This document shows, one piece after another, positions 6,606 to 11,781 of a stretch of DNA of 11,781 nucleotides; positions within the stretch are counted from its first letter, which is position 1; each line of letters begins with the position of its first letter. Position numbers and translations under genes: made by a program. The stretch is from JBGLNJ01 sp964353405 (GTDB lineage: Bacteria; Chloroflexota; Anaerolineae; Fen-1058): contig CAYGWJ010000043.1 of assembly GCA_964353405.1 (NCBI GenBank), positions 1 through 11,781 on the forward strand, written 5' to 3'. The notes beneath the pieces were generated by a model. It saw only the letters and a program-made list of their open reading frames with translations, was not told the origin of the DNA and searched no databases.

Positions 6606-7097
6606 CTATAAATTGGAGAAAGTCCGCCACTCTTCGACTCGGGCCTCGGCGACCGTCTCGTTATCTGGGCCGAACGTGAACCACGCTCTGACTCGTTGCC
6701 CGGCCAGCACGCGCGGCAGCCAATGCGCGTCATCCTGCCACATGCCGGCAAAGGGAATCTCGCTTACTCTGTGCCAGGCCGGCCTCATCTCGTCGCTTTC
6801 CGCCGGTTCGCCTTCCCACCGGCGCGCCAGAAACACGTGCACGACTTGATCCCATTCCGGCCTTGCAGGAAAGAAAAACGTCAGGTGAGCCATCTGGGTG
6901 AGGTCGTGTTCTGCGACCCTGACGCCGGCTTCTTCTTCCAGCTCCCGGACGGTGGCGTGCTCAATCGTCTCGCCCGCTTCGACCTTGCCGCCAAAGCCGT
7001 TGAATTTGCCCTGGGCAAAGCCGGCCTTTTTATAGCCCAGCAGGACCTCGTGGACCGGGTTGCCTATGACGAGAAAGACCAGAGTGGCGTCTCGCAT
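6606..7097 (-). CDS. MTH1-like Nudix hydrolase (8-oxo-dGTP diphosphatase type)
   Basis: This encodes 163 residues with a complete Nudix box: GKVEAGE (37-43), seven residues, then RELEEEAG (51-58). Around it are MTH1 signatures: KFNGFGGK (31-38), VHVF (86-89), SDEMRPAW (101-108) and IPFAGMWQDDAHW (114-126), all recalling human MTH1. MTH1 hydrolyses oxidised purine nucleoside triphosphates to monophosphates and pyrophosphate (family knowledge). I chose the ATG at 7097, with GGAA 6-7 nt upstream; a TTG at 7109 in frame has no ribosome-binding site. It follows the candidate small ORF by 2 nt and precedes the nucleosidase by 57 bp. Confidence 0.9.
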   Translation of the reverse strand: MRDATLVFLVIGNPVHEVLLGYKKAGFAQGKFNGFGGKVEAGETIEHATVRELEEEAGVRVAEHDLTQMAHLTFFFPARPEWDQVVHVFLARRWEGEPAESDEMRPAWHRVSEIPFAGMWQDDAHWLPRVLAGQRVRAWFTFGPDNETVAEARVEEWRTFSNL

Positions 7098-7099
7098 GT

Positions 7100-7279
7100 C
7101 TATTTCCAATCAGACGAATGACGAAGGACGGATGACCGAAAGAGTTCAGCCGGAATGATGATGCGGCGAAAAGCTTCGGGGTGCTGCATGAGCCAGCGGT
7201 CGAGCGCTGCCGTCGGACTCGACTCTGCTGTACAAACTGCCCAGCGAATCGCAGCCTGATCGAGCGTGATGACGACCAT
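7100..7279 (-). CDS. Candidate 59-residue small ORF of unknown function
   Basis: An ATG frame starts 9 nt after the MetF stop and ends with a TAG 2 nt before the Nudix ATG, so it fills the gap exactly. The product begins MVVITLDQAAIRWAV and is basic near the end (AFRRIIIPAELFRSSVLRH). I see no domain. There is no clear ribosome-binding site, so translation would depend on coupling to MetF. It could equally be untranslated spacer. Confidence 0.35.
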   Translation of the reverse strand: MVVITLDQAAIRWAVCTAESSPTAALDRWLMQHPEAFRRIIIPAELFRSSVLRHSSDWK

Positions 7280-7288
7280 CGTATCTAT

Positions 7289-8260
7289 CTATGGAGCCGA
7301 CAGAGGCGATGAAGCGACCGCGTGCGCGGGTCGGGGATGTAGCCCGGCTCGCGTCACGATTTCGGGCACAGCGTCGGCCCAGTGCACCGCCATGATGTGG
7401 ATGCCGGCCACCCCCGGAATATGGCGCACCTGCTCGATGATGTCGGTGCAGATGCGGATGCCTTCTTCAGGTTGCGCGGCCTTGGGCGTCTTGACCATGC
7501 GATTGACAATCGCCTCGGGCACGTCCATGCCCGCAACCTGTGTTGCCATATACTTGGCCTGCTCGGCGGACTTGAGCGGCCCGACGCCCGCCAGGAGGTA
7601 CACTTGTTTGTGCAGCCCCAGGTCAACCGCGCGCTGCATAAACTCGCGGAACCGGTCCACGTTGTAGATGAGCTGCGTCTGAATAAAGCGCGCCCCGGCG
7701 GCGATCTTTTTTGCCAGCCGATAGGGGCGATAGTCATACGGCGGCGCAAAAGGATTTTCTACCGCGCCGATAAAGAACTGCGGTGGCGGCTTGATGGGCC
7801 GTCCATTGTCGAGACAACTGTTCTCCACCATGTTACGCGCCATGCGAATCAGGTGTGTCGAGTCCAGGTCGTAGACGGGCTTGGCGGCGGGGTGATCGCC
7901 CCAGCGCGGATGGTCGCCGCTCAAGCACAGCACATTGTGAATGCCCAACGCCGCCGCGCCCAGCAGGTCGGCCTGAATCGCCAGCCGGTTGCGGTCTCGG
8001 CACGTCATCTGCCCCACCGGCTCGACGCCGTGGCGAATCAGCAATGCGGCGACGGGGAGGCTGGCCATGCGCACGCTGGCAGCCTGGTTATCCGTCACGT
8101 TGATGGCGTCAGCGTAATCTTTGAGCGTGCGTGCGTCGCGAGCGATGGTTTCCAGGTTGACGCCTTTGGGCGGCGAAAGCTCGGCGGCTACGGCGAACTG
8201 GCCGGACATTAAAACCGAAGCGAGGTGGCTGACGGGTGGGGCGATGGTTTTAGCGTCCAT
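7289..8260 (-). CDS. metF: Methylenetetrahydrofolate reductase catalytic subunit
   Basis: This encodes 323 residues of the MTHFR TIM barrel. Visible landmarks are AELSPPKG (26-33) with the catalytic Glu27, NVTDN (54-58), QMTCRDRN (84-91), LCLSGDHP (111-118) in the flavin-binding region, and FFIGAVENPF later. It reduces 5,10-methylene- to 5-methyltetrahydrofolate using FAD (family knowledge), feeding methionine synthesis or, in reverse, methyl oxidation. The ATG at 8260 lies inside the end of MetV (11-nt overlap), so the two are translated together and probably form a complex as in acetogens. The C-terminal residues after about 305 (PRPAHAVASSPLSAP) look unstructured. Confidence 0.93.
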   Translation of the reverse strand: MDAKTIAPPVSHLASVLMSGQFAVAAELSPPKGVNLETIARDARTLKDYADAINVTDNQAASVRMASLPVAALLIRHGVEPVGQMTCRDRNRLAIQADLLGAAALGIHNVLCLSGDHPRWGDHPAAKPVYDLDSTHLIRMARNMVENSCLDNGRPIKPPPQFFIGAVENPFAPPYDYRPYRLAKKIAAGARFIQTQLIYNVDRFREFMQRAVDLGLHKQVYLLAGVGPLKSAEQAKYMATQVAGMDVPEAIVNRMVKTPKAAQPEEGIRICTDIIEQVRHIPGVAGIHIMAVHWADAVPEIVTRAGLHPRPAHAVASSPLSAP

Positions 8261-8708
8261 GCTCCTCTACCACCTGCAGCGCCGACCGAGGTTCCATGAG
8301 ACACCCACTCTTGATCTGGTCACGTCCAGTCAATAGAGTGATCCATGACGAGCTGCCTTGAATAGCCCAATCCACCGGTGGGCGAAGGTCGTGAATCTCG
8401 CGCGCCCAGATCAAGCGCTGAGCGTTGTCGCAGGCTTTGACCCAGACGCACTGCATTTCCGGCTTTACCTCACAGTGACCGTCCAGGCGAACCCCGCCAC
8501 ACGGGCCGTTGCGAATGTTCTTGGGGCAGTTCATCGGGCACACGAGGCCGGTGGAATGTAAAACGCACTGGCCGCACATGTGGCAGCCCCAGATGGGCAC
8601 TTTGACAATGTGTTCGACCGGTCGCAAGATGCGATCCAACGCGCCCGTGAAGCGTGGATGCTTCAACAAGAACTGGCGCGCGGGTTCGAGAGTTGACATC
8701 AATCCCAA
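8250..8708 (-). CDS. metV: MetV-like cysteine-rich partner of MetF (MTHFR C-terminal family)
   Basis: This encodes 152 residues with a dense cysteine set: CHMCGQC (42-48), CPMNC (57-61), GPCGGVR (69-74), Cys79, Cys87 and Cys93. This pattern belongs to the methylenetetrahydrofolate reductase C-terminal family, known as MetV in acetogens, where it carries Fe-S or Zn and pairs with MetF (family knowledge). The sequence before the cysteines (about 1-38) resembles a linker or docking helix. Start choice is open: TTG at 8708 has GAGGAG 7 nt upstream, inside the end of the previous gene; an in-frame ATG at 8699 has only a weak GGGA close by. I prefer the TTG. Confidence 0.85.
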   Translation of the reverse strand: MGLMSTLEPARQFLLKHPRFTGALDRILRPVEHIVKVPIWGCHMCGQCVLHSTGLVCPMNCPKNIRNGPCGGVRLDGHCEVKPEMQCVWVKACDNAQRLIWAREIHDLRPPVDWAIQGSSSWITLLTGRDQIKSGCLMEPRSALQVVEEHGR

Positions 8709-8709
8709 T

Positions 8710-9477
8710 TCACATCTCCTCGACGATCGCTTGACGAATCGCTTCTTCAGTCGTCGCGCCGGTCAGTTTTTGACGGCCATTGATGAAAATGCCGCTGGCG
8801 ACGCCATAGCGCTTGAGCGTCTCGGGTGTGAGCAGCTCTTGTTTCAAGACGACCCGGTCTCCAAACTCGCGGGCAACGTCAAGCAAGAGCATCTGCGTTG
8901 AAACGTCCAGTGGGCAGAGATAACCACTCAGGATCAGCACCTCAATGGGCATGCTTCGACGCGGGGTGATGCTGGGCCTGAGTGGGCGGGCCATGATCGA
9001 AGGCTGGTCGAGCGCAAGGTACATCAGCTTGCGATGATCTTGATCCTGAATGACACTGAATCCACGTGAGACATAATGCCGGTAGTTCATCTGTCCTTCA
9101 AGGTCAGTGGCTTCGACAAGGATGCCTTTGAAATTCTGCGCGCGAGCCTCGGAGACAAACGCATCAAAAAGCTTGCGGCCAACGCCCTGTCCCTGGTGGC
9201 GGCGCTGAACCCACTCGCAATACATCACCGCCGCGCCCGGCTCGATTTCGTAGGGAAAGAGCGCTCCGTCTGAAGTCGCATAGTAGAGATGTCCGATCAC
9301 TTGCTCATCTATCTGCGCGTGATAGCCTTCCGCATAGCGGCCCAGGTTTTCGGCGATCCAGCCCCGGCAGAGGCAGAGCGCTTCGGGCCAGGGCGTAGGC
9401 ACTTCCGTCATGCAGCAATAGCACTGTGGCGCATCGTCTGCTTGAATGCGCTTGACCACGACTTGCAGGTCACTCAT
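8710..9477 (-). CDS. GNAT acetyltransferase fused to a thioredoxin-like domain (YoaP-like)
   Basis: This encodes 255 residues in two parts. Residues 5-155 are a GNAT domain with the acetyl-CoA loop QGQGVGRKL (95-103) and a RGF-type end (138-140). Residues 178-253 look like a thioredoxin fold: IEVLILSGYLCPLD with a single Cys188, VVLKQELLTPETLKRYGV, then GIFINGRQKLTGATTEEAI. Size and order resemble Bacillus YoaP. The acetyl acceptor is unknown. There is also a cysteine cluster near the N-terminus (CYCCM, 19-23). The ATG at 9477 has AAGGAG 8 nt upstream; the frame stays open to 9525, but only with a GTG and no better site. It ends one base before the MetV TTG, so the pair is probably co-translated. 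Confidence 0.83.
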   Translation of the reverse strand: MSDLQVVVKRIQADDAPQCYCCMTEVPTPWPEALCLCRGWIAENLGRYAEGYHAQIDEQVIGHLYYATSDGALFPYEIEPGAAVMYCEWVQRRHQGQGVGRKLFDAFVSEARAQNFKGILVEATDLEGQMNYRHYVSRGFSVIQDQDHRKLMYLALDQPSIMARPLRPSITPRRSMPIEVLILSGYLCPLDVSTQMLLLDVAREFGDRVVLKQELLTPETLKRYGVASGIFINGRQKLTGATTEEAIRQAIVEEM

Positions 9478-9500
9478 CTGCCCATCTCCTTCCTGACGGG

Positions 9501-9560
9501 TCGGGGCGAACCCTTGTGTTTTCACCGGGCCGACACATAGGTCGGCCCCTATGGGTTGCG
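9501..9560. repeat. Palindromic element in the spacer upstream of the GNAT gene
   Basis: GGGCCGAC (9527-9534) and GTCGGCCC (9541-9548) form a perfect 8-bp hairpin with a 6-nt loop. The adjacent GGGGCGAACCCTTGTG (9503-9518) resembles one arm of another palindrome whose partner arm is missing, so this may be a composite or decayed unit. It lies between the diiron gene (stop 9619) and the GNAT start. No U-tract follows, so a simple terminator is unlikely. Confidence 0.6.
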
Positions 9561-9618
9561 CTTCCGCCTGGCTGTGACGGTTTCTCCGCCAATGCCCCAG
9601 TTGTCCGTTTCGACTCTC

Positions 9619-10071
9619 CTAATTCTCGACGAGCAGGTCGTCGTACTCTAGCTCAAAGCGCAGCTTGTGCCGGGCTTCTTCTTGCGCCAGCGCCAGGAAC
9701 GTGGCTTGGACGTTCTCGTCGCTTGCGCTGGCGGCCAGGTCGGAGTAGAGCTTGAAGGCGGCTTTCTCCTTTTTCATCGCCAGCACCAGCGCGCTTCGAT
9801 AATCCAGCCTCGGTGTGGCGGGGACGTCCACCAGGTAATCGGCAATTTTCAGGTCCACCACCTGCCCTTGGGCGGGTCTCAGTGTGCCGCCAAGCTTGAT
9901 CGCTTCGAGTCTGACCTTGTGCTTCAATTCCTCCTGGGCAAAGCTCTCGAACGTGTCGCGCATGTCCTGCGCCGGGGCCTGGTCGGCGAGACGAGTATAG
10001 AACTCGTACGCGGCCTGCTCCTCGCCGATGGCAAAGTTCAAGATGTCGTCAATAGATTGCCACTTGTCCAC
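9619..10071 (-). CDS. Ferritin-like diiron protein (rubrerythrin-type domain without rubredoxin)
   Basis: This encodes 150 residues forming two helix pairs. The first has EEQAAYEFY (17-25) and EELKH (47-51), the second KKEKAAFKLY (100-109) and EEARH (131-135). The repeated E...ExxH spacing supplies the ligands of a non-haem diiron site, as in rubrerythrin and erythrin domains that reduce peroxide or handle iron (family knowledge). No CxxC rubredoxin domain is present, so an outside electron donor would be needed. The start is GTG at 10071, supported by a full AGGAGG site 7 nt upstream. A 106-bp gap separates it from the nitroreductase, so it may have its own promoter. Confidence 0.87.
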   Translation of the reverse strand: MDKWQSIDDILNFAIGEEQAAYEFYTRLADQAPAQDMRDTFESFAQEELKHKVRLEAIKLGGTLRPAQGQVVDLKIADYLVDVPATPRLDYRSALVLAMKKEKAAFKLYSDLAASASDENVQATFLALAQEEARHKLRFELEYDDLLVEN

Positions 10072-10177
10072 GGGTGTCCTCCTGAGGGTGGAAAGATTAT
10101 GGTTTTTATGCTTTGAGTATTGGATAGTGTACCAAGAGCGTGTGACCCATCATCTGTTCAATGTGTGCCAGCCGGGC

Positions 10178-10963
10178 TCACCCTTCCTTCCACACCTGTA
10201 GAATAGTGCGCACCGACCGGCTCATCTCGACGGAAAAATCGGCGCTGAACTTGCGCCGGTACAGGTATTGGCCGAAATTGATCGCGCCTTCGATATTCTT
10301 GCGGTTGCCCAAGACTTGCGCTTGCCGGTCGCGGTGCATTTCTTCCAGGCCGCCCGGGTCCAATCGCCTGTAGTGGTTTTCGGACACGATGAACTTGCGA
10401 TCAAAGCGCGGCGTGAGTTCGCGTTCTCTCTGTTGCTGCGTGGGATAGCCAAAGCACAACAGGCAAATGGGAAATACGTAGCGGGGCAGGTTGAACAAAG
10501 CCTGGTGCGTCTCGTACTGCTCCATGATGTCGCCGATGTAGCACGACCCGACGCCGAGAGATTCCGCCGCAATCACGGCGGTCTGCGCGGCGATGAGGGC
10601 ATCGCAGCAGGCCAGGAACAGGTCGCCTTCTTCCGGCTTGCGCAGAGCGACCTGGTTTTGCTCGCACATTTCGGGTACGCCGGACGCAACGAAATAATCG
10701 AACCAGCGTTGATAATCGGCCAGGAAGAGCAGCACCCACGGCGCTTTGGCGATAAAGGGCTGATTGTCGCAAGTCCTGGCGAGTGTGTCCTTGATGCTTG
10801 GGTCGGTCACCTCGATGATCGAGTACAGCATCAGGTTCCCAGCCGTCGGGGCGCGCAACGTCGCCGCGAGAATCTGGTCTTTGATGTCCGTGCCGATTCC
10901 TCTATCTTCGTACGAGCGAACCGATTTGCGGTTGAGGAGCAAGCTTATGACGGGGTTTGTCAT
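10178..10963 (-). CDS. Nitroreductase-family FMN oxidoreductase
   Basis: This encodes 261 residues with the nitroreductase hallmarks: LLLNRKSVRSY (8-18) for FMN phosphate binding, RAPTAGNLMLY (37-47) where Ser is usually found at Thr40, and the later AAESLGVGSCYIGDI segment. Length and the long C-terminal helical region (HRDRQAQVLGNRKN and onward) resemble the NfsA/Frp group, which uses NAD(P)H to reduce flavins, quinones or nitro compounds (family knowledge). The ATG at 10963 has AAGGAG 7 nt upstream. The frame is open to 11113, but that extension is arginine-rich and overlaps the DinB gene, so I reject it. The spacing of 52 bp to the DinB gene suggests one operon. Confidence 0.9.
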   Translation of the reverse strand: MTNPVISLLLNRKSVRSYEDRGIGTDIKDQILAATLRAPTAGNLMLYSIIEVTDPSIKDTLARTCDNQPFIAKAPWVLLFLADYQRWFDYFVASGVPEMCEQNQVALRKPEEGDLFLACCDALIAAQTAVIAAESLGVGSCYIGDIMEQYETHQALFNLPRYVFPICLLCFGYPTQQQRERELTPRFDRKFIVSENHYRRLDPGGLEEMHRDRQAQVLGNRKNIEGAINFGQYLYRRKFSADFSVEMSRSVRTILQVWKEG

Positions 10964-11015
10964 CGGCGATCTCCTTGTATCACAGTTCCGCGCGAGAGTA
11001 GCCTTTCGCTGGCGA

Positions 11016-11594
11016 TTACGCCCGAGCGGACCAGGCCTGCCGGACGATTTCGGCGATTTGGCCGGTGTGGTCGCTATCGTGCGCGAGCCCGAGAGCGAAA
11101 CGACCGATCGCATTCACCTGCGGCCCGGTAGGCCATGCCTCGCAGATGTTGTCCAGGTGCGGCTCATCCGGCCACAGGTCCAGGCTCGCCAGCCTCATAC
11201 GGCGGCTTTCTTCCAGCCGGCGGCGGCATTGGGCGATCGTCGTCACGGCCTGCCACGGCAGCTCGGAGCGCGAGCGGCCACGCTGCGCGGGTTGCACGCC
11301 GCGCGCCAGCTCAGCGGCGAGGAAAGCCGCTTCCTCTGCCGACGCGGTCGTGTGAACGATGACGTGCCCCAGCGTCCACGCCAGCTTGACTTGGTCTTCC
11401 GTGGCGGCAAAGCGGTCGTCGGCTTGCGGGTCCACCGGGACAAAGGTCACGTCGGCATCGGTGCAGCCCGCGATCAGTCCGAGCACGGCGTTGATCATTT
11501 CGTTCGTCTCATTGCACAAATCGTCGGGGGTTAGACTGGCGACAAGCTCTGCAAGTGTGATTCGTTTGTCGCGGACTGCCTTAAAGTCAAGCAT
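11016..11594 (-). CDS. DinB-superfamily metal-binding helical protein
   Basis: This encodes 192 residues. The DinB-like histidine set is visible: His77 (or His81) in LGHVIVH, and His172 and His176 in LAHDSDHTGQIAEI near the C-terminus. DinB folds are four-helix bundles binding a divalent metal; some act as thiol-dependent transferases, but most have no known role (family knowledge). The ATG at 11594 is preceded by AAGGAGG 5 nt away. It lies 42 bp downstream of the permease and upstream of the nitroreductase. It is not related to the DNA polymerase of the same name. Confidence 0.85.
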   Translation of the reverse strand: MLDFKAVRDKRITLAELVASLTPDDLCNETNEMINAVLGLIAGCTDADVTFVPVDPQADDRFAATEDQVKLAWTLGHVIVHTTASAEEAAFLAAELARGVQPAQRGRSRSELPWQAVTTIAQCRRRLEESRRMRLASLDLWPDEPHLDNICEAWPTGPQVNAIGRFALGLAHDSDHTGQIAEIVRQAWSARA

Positions 11595-11636
11595 GGAAGC
11601 CTCCTTGTGGGGTGTGTATGCTATCCCACACGTGTG

Positions 11637-11781
11637 TCATACCATTTTTTCCCTCAGCTTGGCGCTGGCAAAATCCATGATCGCGACGACGATGACGATG
11701 GCGGCGACGGCCGTGCCAGCCGAGCGATATTTGCTGAAAGCAAAATAGTCGTTGTAGAGCAGGTTGCCGATCCCGCCGCCG
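11637..11781 (-). CDS. C-terminal end of a PhnE-like ABC transporter permease (partial)
   Basis: The last 47 residues of a membrane protein enter from the right edge: GGGIGNLLYNDYFAFSKY, then a hydrophobic helix (TAVAAIVIVVAIMDF) and SAKLREKMV with a TGA at 11637. The GGGIG-x-LLY-x-Y...SAKLR pattern is typical of the C-terminus of phosphonate/phosphite permeases (PhnE family), from memory of the family. It would move phosphonate or a related oxyanion across the inner membrane. Only the final transmembrane segment is visible, so the substrate is uncertain. Confidence 0.75.
   Translation of the reverse strand, partial: GGGIGNLLYNDYFAFSKYRSAGTAVAAIVIVVAIMDFASAKLREKMV

Noticed and set aside
7382..8212. 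Long plus-strand frame (276 codons) opposite MetF
   Set aside because: It is the antisense shadow of a well-conserved GC-rich gene; the His/Arg-rich product is typical of such shadows.
10080..10140. Minus-strand promoter for the diiron gene
   Set aside because: A TTGGTA / CATAAA pair is present, but spacing is 19 bp and both boxes are weak, so I do not list it.
10268..11131. Long plus-strand frame (287 codons) opposite the nitroreductase
   Set aside because: It is antisense to clear nitroreductase and DinB genes with good ribosome-binding sites.
11627..11636. CACACGTGTG palindrome as an operator
   Set aside because: It is a 10-bp perfect palindrome next to the permease stop, but it lies downstream of a gene, 30 bp before the next start, with no supporting promoter elements; chance is a fair explanation.

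Overview
This looks like a chromosomal segment from a GC-rich free-living bacterium. The gene set points to a Chloroflexota-like lineage (Anaerolineae or relatives): a fused [2Fe-2S]-molybdopterin hydroxylase, a MetV-MetF pair, and small dispersed palindromes. That placement is an inference from gene content and style, since the window has no rRNA or other phylogenetic marker. Every housekeeping-type gene lies on the minus strand, so transcription runs from high to low coordinates. The only plausible plus-strand genes are a two-gene toxin-antitoxin-like pair near the left end.

Layout in transcription order, from the right edge leftward: the C-terminus of a PhnE-like ABC permease (11637-11781); a DinB-family protein (11016-11594); a nitroreductase (10178-10963); a ferritin-like diiron protein (9619-10071); a spacer with a palindromic element (about 9501-9560); a GNAT acetyltransferase with a C-terminal thioredoxin-like domain (8710-9477); MetV (8250-8708) and MetF (7289-8260), which overlap; a candidate 59-aa small ORF (7100-7279); an MTH1-like Nudix hydrolase (6606-7097); an MTAN/PNP-family nucleosidase (5844-6548); a nested palindrome (5733-5816); a CbiX/SirB-like chelatase (5165-5671); a 2H phosphoesterase (4612-5148); and a CoxM-like FAD subunit (3793-4611) that abuts it. 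The fused CoxS-CoxL-type subunit at 3-851 runs off the left edge.

The most notable region is about 852-3792. The FAD subunit and the fused Fe-S/Mo subunit would normally be adjacent. Here they are separated by about 2.9 kb containing: a RecQ-like helicase (1831-3726) of visibly lower GC, split by an in-frame amber stop at codon 289; the first 40 or so codons of a second, diverged CoxS-type Fe-S gene that stops just before its cysteine motif (1593-1751); and a plus-strand small-protein/PIN pair (931-1607). This looks like an accessory island in a molybdenum hydroxylase operon, with debris of a lost Fe-S gene at its edge.

Functional themes are redox and one-carbon metabolism (molybdenum hydroxylase, MetV-MetF, nitroreductase, diiron protein), sanitation of nucleotides and nucleosides (Nudix, MTAN, 2H phosphoesterase), and mobile or defence-like genes (helicase, PIN pair). 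No tRNA, rRNA, CRISPR array or transposase was seen. No gene-free stretch exceeds 300 bp; the longest are about 172 bp (5672-5843) and about 141 bp (9478-9618), and both contain palindromes.
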